Below are positions 1 through 8,294 of a stretch of 64,000 bases of DNA, one piece after another. The DNA is taken from positions 43,073 to 107,072 of the forward strand of contig JBEKZV010000030.1 in NCBI GenBank assembly GCA_049509515.1, written 5' to 3'. Made by a program: the position numbers and the translations under genes. The first letter of the stretch is position 1; each line of letters opens with the position of its first letter. The notes below the pieces were generated by a model that worked only from the letters and a program-made list of their open reading frames with translations, was not told where the DNA came from and searched no databases. The stretch comes from JBEKCP01 sp049509515. GTDB taxonomy: Bacteria; Planctomycetota; Planctomycetia; Pirellulales; Thermoguttaceae.

Positions 1-900
1 GTCCACCAGGGCACTGAAGGGGCCGCGGATGACCTTCAGCTCGCGGCCCGGCGCCAGGTTTCGCGGGTCGCGAATCCCGTTGATTTTGGCCAGCAACTCC
101 GGCGGGACGTTGTACCGTCGGGCAATCTGCTCCAGCGTATCGCCCGGCTGCACGCGATACGGCTGTTCCAACAGGGACTGCCGCGAGTAGATCACGGTGG
201 CCGCCATCTGGTCCAGGAGCCGCATGACCTGCCGGGCCTGCTCCGGCGAGATCTGCGGATCGCCGTAGACCGAGCTCAGCAAGAGGTGCGCGTCGGCCAC
301 CTGCCCGGCGCTGAGCTTCGACTCGACGGTCCTCATCACCGCATCCAGTTTGCCGAGGGGAACGGCGTCCCGGGCCGATGCGGCCGCATCCCCGGGCGGC
401 GGGGGCACAGAACCGTCGCGCCCCATCGCGTCGGACCGCATGTCAAAGCTGCCCCGTTGCCGGGGCAGCGCGTCGCCGCCGGGGGGAGACGGCGGCAGAG
501 GCACCGGCGGAGGGGCCGTCCCGGCCGCATCCATCGCCACGGACGCGGCCGTGCTGGCCGTGGCAACGCTCCCCGGCCCCATTGTCGCGGGAGATGGAAA
601 CAGCGACATCCCGCCCGCCGCGGGGGGCGACGGAGGGCCCGCCGCAGGCGGTGGCGGAAACGCACTGGCCAGGCCGGGACCAGGCGACGTGTGGCTCGTA
701 CCGGCAAACGCACTGCCCAGCGGCGTATTGCTGACCGGCCCGGCCGGCGTCGCGGCCTTCGGTGGCGCCGACTTGTCCGAGTCGCCCTGAAACACGTTCG
801 CCGGGACGGAGCTATCCGATCTGCCATTCAGCGAAACATAGACCCCACACGCCGCCGCGGCCAGAACGCCGAGAAAGAACAAGCTCTTGAGCGAGTTCAT
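1..900 (-). CDS. LysM-domain envelope protein (3' end outside window)
   Basis: The frame is open from the ATG at 900 to the window edge, giving 300 residues without a stop. Residues 1-22 are a hydrophobic N-terminal anchor or signal. Residues about 45-190 are a low-complexity Pro/Ala/Gly-rich linker. Residues 248-291 form a LysM peptidoglycan-binding module with the motif YRVQPGDTLEQIA followed by an Asn-Gly/Asn-Leu pattern. LysM binds N-acetylglucosamine-containing glycans in the cell wall. In Planctomycetota this arrangement (anchor, Pro-rich linker, short helical region, LysM) often precedes an L,D-transpeptidase (YkuD) domain. The missing C-terminus probably carries that domain, but this is inference because it lies outside the window. 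An antisense frame of 209 codons over the linker is a GC-driven shadow. Confidence 0.85.
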   Translation of the reverse strand, partial: MNSLKSLFFLGVLAAAACGVYVSLNGRSDSSVPANVFQGDSDKSAPPKAATPAGPVSNTPLGSAFAGTSHTSPGPGLASAFPPPPAAGPPSPPAAGGMSLFPSPATMGPGSVATASTAASVAMDAAGTAPPPVPLPPSPPGGDALPRQRGSFDMRSDAMGRDGSVPPPPGDAAASARDAVPLGKLDAVMRTVESKLSAGQVADAHLLLSSVYGDPQISPEQARQVMRLLDQMAATVIYSRQSLLEQPYRVQPGDTLEQIARRYNVPPELLAKINGIRDPRNLAPGRELKVIRGPFSALVD

Positions 901-1389
901 GACCGTCCTCCTTGACGAATCATGCCGGGAATAGACGCGCCGAGAAAAAGGGGACCGTCCCCATTCGTACGACTCCCGCAATGCCGGGCCCGCCTTCGGG
1001 CCGTTCCGGCAAATGGGGGCTGTCCCCTTTTTCTTTTCCTATCTGGGCCGAGACCGTCTGGACCAAGCCTCCGGGCGGCCATCATACGGATATTTCAGAA
1101 ACGACGCTAGAGCAGTGGGTGGGAACGCGCCGCCGGACCGCCGCGGCGAGGCCACCCGGGTGCGCCACATAGTTTGCGGTGAGAAAGTCGCATTCCTTCC
1201 AATCGGTGGAGAATTGAAAGGCGGACCGCGGTTTGAGGCAAGTCGGGGTGGATGGGTTGGCAAACAAGCCAGGCGGAATTCGGAAACTTCGGGAATATCC
1301 GGAAGTTAGGAAGTTGGGGGCGATGCCCTCCGATTGCCGCAGGATCGTCCTGATCACTCCAAAGCAGAATGCCCCGGAATTGCCGGAAT
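901..1389. other. intergenic region with one REP-like inverted repeat
   Basis: There is no credible gene in these 489 bases. The short frames present have no signal peptide, motif or ribosome binding site. The only recognisable structure is the inverted repeat at 943-1036, listed separately. Confidence 0.6.
943..1036. repeat. REP-like inverted repeat, GGGGAC(N)GTCCCC type
   Basis: Two imperfectly complementary arms carry A- or T-rich tips: aaaaaggggaccgtcccc on the left and gggggctgtccccttttt on the right. They flank a smaller internal hairpin, gggcccgccttcgggcc. The arrangement resembles the REP units seen in many planctomycete genomes. A diverged relative lies at 63538-63620. It sits between two minus-strand genes and could act as a transcription barrier, but no T-tract terminator is clear for either strand. 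Confidence 0.6.
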
Positions 1390-2244
1390 TCACTTTGGCG
1401 GCGGGCTTTGCGGTGTTGGGCCGGCGGCGCGGGAGGGGAGCAGCGGAAACGCCGCCTTGGTGTAGTCGACGATAATATGGGCGAAGTAGCTTTGCGTCGT
1501 GGCGTCGGGGTGATTTCCATGGGCAGAGGTTTGACCAAACCTGATCGAGCCGTAGACTTCCGCCCCGGCCGTTGAGCGAGACACCATGGTACTGCCCACC
1601 TGGGCAAAGCCATGGGCAGGATCGAAAACCGCCCCGGAAACTGTGCCCGCATCGCCGTCGAAGTGCAAACAGACCCAGTACGGCTTTCCGACAGCAACCT
1701 TGATGTGGGTGGGGCTGTAAGTGGTCTTGCTTCCCGCGCTGGCGCTGTGACAGCGGAGATACGGACCTCCCTTGTCTTCGGTTTCCACCTGCAGAACGCC
1801 CCAAGTCCCCCGGGTGACCTCAAGGAAGTTGATGCTGTCGAATTGCACCCAAGGTATAGTCACACCCGTGGCATAGTAACAAGCGACCGTGATCTTGGAA
1901 TGGCGGCCGGGGAGACTGCACTTGACGTAATTCAGTTGATTATTGTCATTGAACATCCAGGAGCGGGTGCCGCCCGTGCCGGCGTAGGTTACCCCGCCCA
2001 CGACGACGGGGCCCGGCAAGTTGCTCGCGTTCCTGGTCGAGACCCACATCCGGCCGTTGATGCTCCAGGCCGATCCGCCGCCGTGGCTGGAAGCGTCCAT
2101 AATGGCCGGCGTGAGCAGGTCGCCGCCGTTGCCGCTTTCCATGTCCTGAAAGATGTCCACGGGAGTGGCCGCGGGACTCGTCGAGCCAAACGCCGACCAG
2201 AGGACGACCAGGCTCCCGAAGCCCGCGAGCAAGCTCTTCATCAT
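1390..2244 (-). CDS. secreted protein of unknown function
   Basis: The protein has 284 residues. I chose the ATG at 2244 because it begins a good signal peptide (two Met, then KSLLAGFGSLVVLWSAFG, cleaved near SPA). Upstream in-frame codons have no signal-like character. The mature part has the composition of a beta-rich domain with many Gly, Ser, Thr and aromatic residues, and contains HSKITVACYY and GKPYWVCLHFDGDAG. This would fit a jelly-roll (laminin-G/concanavalin-like) fold, but I do not recognise a named family. There is no C-terminal sorting signal. It lies on the same strand as the downstream-coupled rarA/CBM9-like pair, about 50 bases from the end of the CBM9-like gene, so co-transcription is possible. 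Confidence 0.7.
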   Translation of the reverse strand: MMKSLLAGFGSLVVLWSAFGSTSPAATPVDIFQDMESGNGGDLLTPAIMDASSHGGGSAWSINGRMWVSTRNASNLPGPVVVGGVTYAGTGGTRSWMFNDNNQLNYVKCSLPGRHSKITVACYYATGVTIPWVQFDSINFLEVTRGTWGVLQVETEDKGGPYLRCHSASAGSKTTYSPTHIKVAVGKPYWVCLHFDGDAGTVSGAVFDPAHGFAQVGSTMVSRSTAGAEVYGSIRFGQTSAHGNHPDATTQSYFAHIIVDYTKAAFPLLPSRAAGPTPQSPPPK

Positions 2245-2293
2245 GGACAACGGATTCAGCGGTTTGCTTCTTTGCACGGCAGTCTCCCGGCGA

Positions 2294-3784
2294 TCACGGC
2301 TCGAACACGAGCGTGCCGAACTTGCGGAATTCGTGGAAGGTGGCGCCAACACGTGCCCAATCCCATTGCGTGGTCTTTCCGTCGTCGTAGTCGATGCGGT
2401 AGAAGTTGGCCCGCCAGCGGGTGCCGGGCTTGGGCGGCACGTTGCCCAAGGGCGCCAACAGCTCGAAGGGCACGAACACCTCGGCCTTCCAGCCGCTGAT
2501 CTTGGCCCCCGCTTGCTTCGGGCCGCCGACCACGCTGGTGGCCTTGCGGGTTTTCCGCGGACCTTCGTAATGCCAGGGCCGCCAGCCGAGGAACTTTCCG
2601 TCGAAGTTGGGGATCAGGATCGGCAGCTCGAAACCCAGCGGAGAGATCTCGTACTCGAAATAGACGGGCTGCCGCTCGTCGGTCCAGAGAAAGAACTCGA
2701 AGACGTCCTCGTTCCAGAGATCGAGGAAGTCTTCCTTCATGGTCGCGGTGATGACGCCGTCGGCGGCGTCCATGAGCACGTAGAGGCCGGTGGCCGAATA
2801 GAGCGTCTTGACGCGGGTCGGATAGGCGTGGCCGCCGGCGGTGCGCAGCGCGAGCGGCTCCCAGCGAGCCTTCTGCCACTGCGGCGCATCGCCTCGGCCG
2901 GTCACGTCGAAATTATCGGTCCGCGGCACGGGCAGGACCTTCTCCGGCGGCTTCGTTCCGGGCGTTTCTCCCGCGGGCCCGGCTGACAGGGCCTCGGTTG
3001 CCTTCGGCTCAGTCGTCCCGGAATTGTCGTCGACTTCCGGCTTCGTCCGGGTGAGCGTGATGACCTCCTCACCAGGAAGCGTGATTGTCCAGACATCACT
3101 CTCCAGCCGATAGGTGCCATGCCGTTCGGGAAAATAGTCGTCGTTGAAGGCCGCGTACTTGAAAGTCTTCGGTGAGCGGGTGGGGTCAAGGGACAAGATT
3201 CCCCAGAATCCACCCGACCGCGATTCGTCGTCGACAACACGTCCCTGGACTGTGATTTTCTTGCGCGTCAGTTCCTGTACGGGCTTTCCGTTGATGGTTT
3301 CCGCCTGCGCCCTCCATGTGCCCTGGAGTCGTCGTCGGTCTTCGATGACCCGCTTGTTGAAGTCCCTATATTTCGGGTCCAGGCTGGCCAACAGCGCCTC
3401 CGCCTCCGTGAGGTGGTAGGCGACCCTTGCAATGTCAAAGCGCCACTTGACCCGCGCCTCCCCAAGCCCTTGTAGTCGGGCCAAGTGGGAGCGAACGGCC
3501 TGACGGTCTTCCTCTGGCGTCTTGCTGGCCACCCGCTCCGCCTCCATCCACTTTTGGGACCAGATGCAGAGATCGTCCGCGGTTTGAAATCCAATCCTGA
3601 ACGCCCCCGAGACCGCCTCGTACGTTCGCCGGGCGGCGTCACGCAGCTCCTCAGCCTCCAGGGGTGTCGGCTTGCCGCCGGGCGGCTTCGTTTCGCGCGC
3701 GTCTCTCGCCGGCTCCGCCGGCAGGGCCGCAACCGCCCCGGCGAACACAACCAGCGACGCACTCAGCCACAGATAACGACTCAT
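2294..3784 (-). CDS. secreted TIGR03067-like / CBM9-like two-domain protein
   Basis: The protein has 496 residues. Residues 1-20 are a signal peptide. Residues 45-150 are helical. Residues about 152-245 match the planctomycete TIGR03067 pattern: LQGTWRAQAETINGKPV, later SLDPTRSPK and a TYRLESDVWTI strand. Residues about 288-495 resemble a carbohydrate-binding family 9-like (DOMON-type) domain, with a typical D-x-x-D-V-F-E-F-F core (LWNEDVFEFFLW) and a C-terminal RANFYRIDYDDGK. Such domains bind sugars or sit beside secreted hydrolases and cytochromes. The ATG at 3784 overlaps the TGA of the upstream rarA gene in an ATGA arrangement, so translation is probably coupled although the functions look unrelated. 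The exact substrate is unknown. Confidence 0.75.
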   Translation of the reverse strand: MSRYLWLSASLVVFAGAVAALPAEPARDARETKPPGGKPTPLEAEELRDAARRTYEAVSGAFRIGFQTADDLCIWSQKWMEAERVASKTPEEDRQAVRSHLARLQGLGEARVKWRFDIARVAYHLTEAEALLASLDPKYRDFNKRVIEDRRRLQGTWRAQAETINGKPVQELTRKKITVQGRVVDDESRSGGFWGILSLDPTRSPKTFKYAAFNDDYFPERHGTYRLESDVWTITLPGEEVITLTRTKPEVDDNSGTTEPKATEALSAGPAGETPGTKPPEKVLPVPRTDNFDVTGRGDAPQWQKARWEPLALRTAGGHAYPTRVKTLYSATGLYVLMDAADGVITATMKEDFLDLWNEDVFEFFLWTDERQPVYFEYEISPLGFELPILIPNFDGKFLGWRPWHYEGPRKTRKATSVVGGPKQAGAKISGWKAEVFVPFELLAPLGNVPPKPGTRWRANFYRIDYDDGKTTQWDWARVGATFHEFRKFGTLVFEP

Positions 3785-5151
3785 GGCGACGTCTCCTCGG
3801 TACGGGTTTCATCCATCCTCCTTGATCCTTCCTCCTTAGCCTTCCCCCGCAGCCGCGCGCGGATGGCCGAGAGCCGCTGGGCCAGCTCGCGCTCGAAACC
3901 GCGGTCCACCGGGCGGTAATACTCCCGCTGGACGCCCAGGTAGCCCTGGGCAGCGACGGCGTCGGGCTGGTCGTGGGCGTACTGGTAGCCCTCGCCGTGG
4001 CCCAGCCGCTTGGCCCCCGCGTAGCCGGTGCCGCGGAGGTGGACCGGCACGGGCAGGAGCTGGCCTTCGCGGACGTCGCGGCGGGCCTCGCCGATCCCCA
4101 CCGTGGCGGCGTTGGACTTGGGCGCGCAGGCCAGGTAGGTGACGGCCTGCGCCAGCGTCAGTTGGCATTCCGGCAGCCCGACCAGCTCGCAGCCGTGGGC
4201 GGCGGCCACCGCCAGCGGCAGGGCGGCCGGATCGGCGTTGCCCACGTCCTCGCTGGCCAGGATCACCAGCCGCCGGGCGAGGAAGCGGACGTCCTCGCCC
4301 CCTTCGAGCATCCGCGCCAGCCAGTAGAGGGCCGCATCCGGGTCGCTGCCGCGAACGCTCTTGATCAGCGCGCTGATCGCGTCGTAATGGGCGTCGCCCA
4401 GGCGGTCGTACTGCACCGCCTTCCGCTGGACCGACTCTTCGGCCAGTTGCCGGGTGAACTCGACCGGCGGGGAGGGGCTGGAGAGCACGCCGACCTCCAG
4501 GGTGGAAAGGGCCCGGCGAGCGTCGCCGTCGCTGGTCTCGACCAGCAGCTTGAGGGCATCGGTATGCAAGCGGACCTGGTAGCGGCCCAGGCCGCGCTCG
4601 GGATCGGCCGCCGCGCGGCGCACGAGCGTTTCGATGTCTTGGTTCGAGAGCGGCTCGAACTGGAAGATCCGGCTGCGGCTGACCAGGGGACTGTTGATGG
4701 TGAAGAAGGGGTTCTCGGTCGTCGCGCCGACGAGGATCACCGCCCCTTCCTCCACGCCGGGCAGCAGCACGTCCTGTTGGGCCTTGTTGAAGCGGTGGAT
4801 CTCGTCCACGAACAGCAGCGTCCGCCGCTCCTCGGCCGAGAGCCGGTCGTCGGCCGCGGCCAGAATCTCCCGCAACTCCTTGACGCCGCTGGCCACGGCG
4901 CTGACCTGCTGGAAGTGGCTGCGGCTTTCCTGGGCCAACAGCCGGGCCAGGGTGGTCTTGCCGCTCCCCGGCGGCCCGTAGAAGATCACCGACCCCAGCC
5001 GGTCGGCTGCCAGCAGCCGTCGCAAGAGCTTGCCGGGGCCCAGGAAATGCTGCTGGCCGACGAACTCGTCCAGACTGCGGGGCCGCATCCTCGCAGCCAG
5101 CGGCTGGGCCGCCCGGCGGTTCGCATCCTCATTGCCTGCGAATAGGGACAT
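3781..5151 (-). CDS. rarA: replication-associated recombination protein A (AAA+ ATPase)
   Basis: The protein has 456 residues, the usual length for RarA/MgsA/WRNIP1. I chose the ATG at 5151 because MSLFAGNEDANRRAAQPLAA is the family N-terminus; sequence upstream of it is intergenic repeat. Walker A is GPPGSGKT (residues 59-66), Walker B is LLFVDEIH (112-119) and sensor 1 is GATTENP (142-148). The C-terminal oligomerisation region includes DPDAALYWLARMLEGGED and the family ending GYQYAHDQP. RarA is related to clamp-loader subunits and RuvB and acts in the cytoplasm at stalled replication forks. Its TGA overlaps the ATG of the CBM9-like gene (ATGA). Confidence 0.96.
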   Translation of the reverse strand: MSLFAGNEDANRRAAQPLAARMRPRSLDEFVGQQHFLGPGKLLRRLLAADRLGSVIFYGPPGSGKTTLARLLAQESRSHFQQVSAVASGVKELREILAAADDRLSAEERRTLLFVDEIHRFNKAQQDVLLPGVEEGAVILVGATTENPFFTINSPLVSRSRIFQFEPLSNQDIETLVRRAAADPERGLGRYQVRLHTDALKLLVETSDGDARRALSTLEVGVLSSPSPPVEFTRQLAEESVQRKAVQYDRLGDAHYDAISALIKSVRGSDPDAALYWLARMLEGGEDVRFLARRLVILASEDVGNADPAALPLAVAAAHGCELVGLPECQLTLAQAVTYLACAPKSNAATVGIGEARRDVREGQLLPVPVHLRGTGYAGAKRLGHGEGYQYAHDQPDAVAAQGYLGVQREYYRPVDRGFERELAQRLSAIRARLRGKAKEEGSRRMDETRTEETSP

Positions 5152-5254
5152 CAGTGGGCAGTGGGCGGTGGTCAGTGGGCAGAAAAGCGAGCAGGGTGTC
5201 AAAGACCTATAGGACCCATGGGACCCATACGTCCTATATTTCACTGCCCACTGG
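5152..5254. repeat. intergenic short-unit and inverted repeats
   Basis: The 103-base gap between rarA and the glycosylase gene is almost entirely repetitive. It starts with imperfect tandem cagtgggcagtgggcggtgg units, whose inverse cactgcccactgg lies at the other end. In the middle is an inverted pair TATAGGAC/GTCCTATA around about 5206-5237. The whole gap can fold as a long imperfect hairpin. Confidence 0.6.
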
Positions 5255-5920
5255 TTACTCTTCCAATGGGCCTCCCTCGGGCAAGAGCTCCCGCAGGGGA
5301 CAGTTGGCACATCGCGGCTGCGCCTTGCGGCAATAGTCTTTGCCCAGCCGCACCAGCAGGGCATGGAACTCGTTGTACATCGCGGCGTCTTCCGGCAGAT
5401 TGCCCTGGAAATATTCCTGGATCTGGTCGTAGTCGGCGTCGAAGCCGATCCAGCCGTGCCGGGCCAGCACGCGATGGGTGTAGGTATCGACGACGAAGAC
5501 GTTCAGCCCGCCGGCGTAGAGCAGGATCGAGTCGGCCGTCTCCTTGCCGATGCCGTGGACCGCCAGGAGGTCGTCTCGCAACGTGGCCGGGGGGGTAGCG
5601 AACATGGCTTCCAGCGAGCCGCCGTAGCGCTCCACGAGGAAATGGACCAGGCTGCGGAGCCGCTTGGCCTTGATGCGGAAGTAGCCGGCCGGGCGGATCA
5701 GGTCCTGGAGGGTTTCCTCCGGCAGTGCCGCCAGGGCGTGCGGCTCCAGGAGGCCAGCCTCGCGGAGGTTGCCGATCGCCCGCTCTACGTTCCGCCAACT
5801 GGTATTCTGGACCAGCACGGCGCCGACCACCACCTCGAAGGGGAACTTGGCCGGCCACCAGTGCTGCGGCCCGAAGGCCGCAAGGAGCCGCCGGTAGACT
5901 TCCTGCAAACGGACGCTCAT
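5255..5920 (-). CDS. endonuclease III / MagIII-like DNA glycosylase
   Basis: The protein has 221 residues of the HhH-GPD superfamily, which excises damaged bases in base-excision repair. The helix-hairpin-helix is HGIGKETAD (residues 122-130) and the catalytic aspartate is D145 in VFVVDTYTHR. E127 stands where E. coli Nth has its catalytic lysine, as in the monofunctional MagIII/thermophile branch, so lyase activity is unlikely. The C-terminal cluster region has C197, C204 and C207 in Nth spacing (C-x6-C-x2-C), but the fourth cysteine, expected six residues later, is Leu. A normal [4Fe-4S] cluster may therefore be absent or differently ligated. An ACAATA-rich stretch directly upstream of the ATG suggests a very short leader. 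Confidence 0.88.
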   Translation of the reverse strand: MSVRLQEVYRRLLAAFGPQHWWPAKFPFEVVVGAVLVQNTSWRNVERAIGNLREAGLLEPHALAALPEETLQDLIRPAGYFRIKAKRLRSLVHFLVERYGGSLEAMFATPPATLRDDLLAVHGIGKETADSILLYAGGLNVFVVDTYTHRVLARHGWIGFDADYDQIQEYFQGNLPEDAAMYNEFHALLVRLGKDYCRKAQPRCANCPLRELLPEGGPLEE

Positions 5921-5969
5921 TCAATTATTGTAGTCCGCCCGGCCGAAGAAAGGGACTGGGGAGCGTAAG

Positions 5970-6025
5970 GTATCCGGCACACTCCGTGTGCCGTTGCGGG
6001 GCGGCACACGGAGTGTGCCGGATAC
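5970..6025. repeat. 56-nt palindromic repeat, family A, copy 1
   Basis: Two perfectly complementary 24-nt arms (beginning GTATCCGGCACACTCC) are separated by the 8-nt loop ttgcgggg. The arms are identical to those of the copy at 12177-12232, which has a different loop. It lies between divergent genes. Confidence 0.9.
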
Positions 6026-6090
6026 GTTAGCGTCCCCCCCACCCGCCACCTTCAGCCTTCGTTTGCCCCCCCCGGACCGAGGAGCGTTTC

Positions 6091-6831
6091 GTGACCGGAT
6101 CTTTCGTGCCGCAGGGTGCCCTGGCCCAGTTCGGGGCAAGCTATTGGGTCCAGTCGCGGCGGCCCCTGACGAGCCTGGTTTTTGTAGTACCGCTGTTGGT
6201 TTTTTACGAGGCGGGCGTGCTGGTGCTGCGGCACGACGCCTTCCGCAACGGGGCCGACGTCTGGATGCGCCGTCGTCTGGACCATCTCGGCTTCGGCCAG
6301 TACTTCCTCCTGCCGCTACTGACCGTCTGCCTCCTTTTGGGGTGGCAGCATCTCTCGCGGCAACCGTGGCGATTCTCGATCTCCGTGCTGTACGGGATGG
6401 CGGCCGAATGCGGGCTTCTGGCCGCCGGCCTGTGGCTGGTGCTGTGGCTGGAGGGTCTGGTGGCCAGCTCGTTGGGGATAGGCCTCCGGCCCGGGCTGGG
6501 AACCGTCGTCGCCTACCTCGGCGCCGGCATCTACGAGGAGTTGCTGTTCCGCTTGATCCTCCTGGCCTTGGCGATCGGCCTGTTGCGGTGGCTGCGGGCC
6601 GGGCCGTGGGCGAGCACGCTGGGCGGCATCCTGTTGAGCAGCCTCCTGTTCGCCGCCGCCCACCACGTCTACGGCGAGCCGTTCGCCTGGTTCAGTTTCG
6701 TGTTCCGCACCCTGGCGGGGGGCTTCTTTGCGGTGCTGTTCCTGTACCGCGGATTCGGCATCGCCGCGGGGACGCACGCCGGCTACGACGTGCTGATTGC
6801 GCTGGGCGCGGCCGCCGCCGGCGGGTGCTAG
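6091..6831 (+). CDS. CPBP-family intramembrane metalloprotease
   Basis: The protein has 246 residues with about seven hydrophobic segments. It shows the Abi/CAAX-protease (CPBP, Rce1-like) signature: EELLFR at residues 149-154, a second motif with HH191-192 in SSLLFAAAHHVYGEP, and H229 in GIAAGTHAGYD. These Glu and His residues form the membrane-buried metal site in Rce1 homologues. The family cleaves prenylated or other membrane peptides. In bacteria most members have unknown substrates, some in bacteriocin self-immunity. The ATG at 6091 follows cggaccgaggagcg, an acceptable ribosome binding site. It is divergent from the glycosylase gene across a 56-nt palindrome. Confidence 0.88.
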   Translation: MTGSFVPQGALAQFGASYWVQSRRPLTSLVFVVPLLVFYEAGVLVLRHDAFRNGADVWMRRRLDHLGFGQYFLLPLLTVCLLLGWQHLSRQPWRFSISVLYGMAAECGLLAAGLWLVLWLEGLVASSLGIGLRPGLGTVVAYLGAGIYEELLFRLILLALAIGLLRWLRAGPWASTLGGILLSSLLFAAAHHVYGEPFAWFSFVFRTLAGGFFAVLFLYRGFGIAAGTHAGYDVLIALGAAAAGGC

Positions 6832-6874
6832 CATCCCGGCGGCCGATCCGCCCTCCGCCTTTGAAAAACGCGCC

Positions 6875-6903
6875 TTGGTCGTTTTTGCGGTGGGGATTAT
6901 AAT
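6875..6903 (+). promoter_or_regulatory. candidate sigma70-type promoter for the DUF2617 gene
   Basis: TTGGTC at 6875-6880 and TATAAT at 6898-6903 are 17 bases apart, in otherwise very GC-rich DNA and 70 bases before the next start codon. It is a consensus match only; no expression data are available. Confidence 0.5.
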
Positions 6904-6973
6904 TCAGGCGTGTGGTGCCGACCGATGCGTTGCGACTCCCCAGGATGTTGTAACCGAGAAAGGAACCGCCGCC

Positions 6974-7513
6974 GTGCTCACCGTTCGACCGCGGGTTGCC
7001 GAGTTGGTATTTCAGCTTTACGGGCGGGCGCTGCACCCGGAATTGTTCGAGGTCTGCCAGACCCGCTCCGTGCGGCGCGGCGACTATGAGGCCAAGATCG
7101 ACATCACCAGCGCCGGTCACGTGGTCACCTGGCGTTACGGCGGCCTGACGCTGACCGAGGTGGCCGCGTCGGCCCACCACCCGCTGCCCGAGAAGCGGCG
7201 GCTGTTGCGGTATTCGCTCCGCGGGCAGCGGAGCGATTCGGTCGAGTGCCGCGGCAAGGTCCGCTACGAGATGAGCTTCCAGCTCGAGCCGGTGGACCCG
7301 GAGGTCTTCTGGACCTTCCAGCACGAGCTGGCCCAGGACGGCGTCCGCCAGGGGATGCTCCACAAGTTCAACGCCAGCGGGCGGATGGCACTGGGGGCGA
7401 TGAGCTACATCCACATCGAGACGCGGGCCCGCAAGCTGCTCGTCCAGGCCTTCCACACGTTCCCGGACGACTACGCCATCGTCAAGAGCCAGTCGATCTT
7501 CCGGCTGCCGTGA
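6974..7513 (+). CDS. DUF2617 family protein
   Basis: The protein has 179 residues. I chose the GTG at 6974 because a gaaaggaac ribosome binding site precedes it and the family homology starts there (LTVRPRVAELVFQLYGRALHPELF). The in-frame sequence upstream runs through the candidate promoter. The DUF2617 pattern is seen in RGDYEAKIDITSAGHVVTWR, the long FQLEPVDPEVFW stretch and the C-terminal IVKSQSIFRLP. The family is small, cytoplasmic and of unknown function, best known from cyanobacteria and planctomycetes. The last 32 bases overlap the 3' end of the convergent hydrolase gene. Confidence 0.8.
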   Translation: MLTVRPRVAELVFQLYGRALHPELFEVCQTRSVRRGDYEAKIDITSAGHVVTWRYGGLTLTEVAASAHHPLPEKRRLLRYSLRGQRSDSVECRGKVRYEMSFQLEPVDPEVFWTFQHELAQDGVRQGMLHKFNASGRMALGAMSYIHIETRARKLLVQAFHTFPDDYAIVKSQSIFRLP

Positions 7514-8294
7514 GGAACTCGGCCAGGGCCCGGCTCACCGCGGCCGGCTGCTCCAGCGGCGCCATGTGGCCGGCGGCGGGGATCTCGACGTAGCGGGCGC
7601 CGGGGACGGCCCGGGCGATGGCCCCCATCTCTTCCGGTGGGGAGATGGCGTCTTGGCTCCCCACGATCACCAGGACCGGCAGGTCGATACGCGGCAGCAG
7701 GGGGGTGAAGTCGGGCCGGTCGGCCAGCCCGCGGGCGGCGGCCGCCAGCCCCCACGGGTCGCCCCCCAGGATCATCTGCCGCAGGGACTCGACCAGCTCG
7801 GGGCGCCGGGCCAAGGTGGCGGGCGAGAACAGCCTGGGCAGCATCCCTTCGGCCAGCACGCCGGGGCCTTCGCATTCCACCCGGGCCGCCGTCTCGCGGC
7901 GCGCGGCGGCGGCCTGCGGCGTGTCGGCCGCCGCGCGGGTATCGCACAGCACCAGCCCGCCGAGCCGCCGCCGGTACAACTCGAAGAACCGCATGGCGAT
8001 ATATCCGCCCATCGACAGCCCGGCCAGCACCACGGGCTCGGCCACTTCCAGGGCGTCGAGCATGGCAGCCAGGTCGTGGGCGAATTGGTCCATGGTCACC
8101 CGTCCGGGCGTCACCCCGCTTTGGCCGAAGCCGCGGAGATCGGGGGCCAGCACCCGCCGCCCCGGCGCGAGCGCGCGGACCTGCTCGTCCCAGATGGCGT
8201 GGGTGAGCGGAAAGCCGTGGACCAGCACCAGTGGCCGCCCGCTGCCCTGGTCGCTCACCGCCAGATCGATGTCCCGCAGGCGGACGGTCTTCAT
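7482..8294 (-). CDS. alpha/beta-fold hydrolase
   Basis: The protein has 270 residues. It has the complete catalytic triad of the alpha/beta hydrolase superfamily: nucleophile S94 in GLSMGG, D215 in VGSQDAISPPEEM, and H243 in AAGHMAPLEQP. The oxyanion-hole loop is HGFPLTHAIWDEQ. It resembles the 3-oxoadipate enol-lactonase/esterase group, but the true substrate cannot be read from the sequence. Its ATG overlaps the TGA of the upstream TPR gene (ATGA), so the two are probably translated together. No signal peptide is present. Confidence 0.88.
   Translation of the reverse strand: MKTVRLRDIDLAVSDQGSGRPLVLVHGFPLTHAIWDEQVRALAPGRRVLAPDLRGFGQSGVTPGRVTMDQFAHDLAAMLDALEVAEPVVLAGLSMGGYIAMRFFELYRRRLGGLVLCDTRAAADTPQAAAARRETAARVECEGPGVLAEGMLPRLFSPATLARRPELVESLRQMILGGDPWGLAAAARGLADRPDFTPLLPRIDLPVLVIVGSQDAISPPEEMGAIARAVPGARYVEIPAAGHMAPLEQPAAVSRALAEFLTAAGRSTGS

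Noticed and set aside
1107..1823. Minus-strand frame overlapping the secreted protein at 1390-2244
   Set aside because: It is out of frame with a gene that has a clear signal peptide, and shows no protein-like pattern.
3973..5145. Long open frame antisense to rarA
   Set aside because: It mirrors a certain gene, has no signal or motif, and similar antisense frames accompany nearly every long gene here because of high GC and codon bias.
5927..5932. TACAAT as a -10 box for a leaderless glycosylase transcript
   Set aside because: The spacing would allow a leaderless start at 5920, but no -35 is visible, so it is not listed as a promoter.
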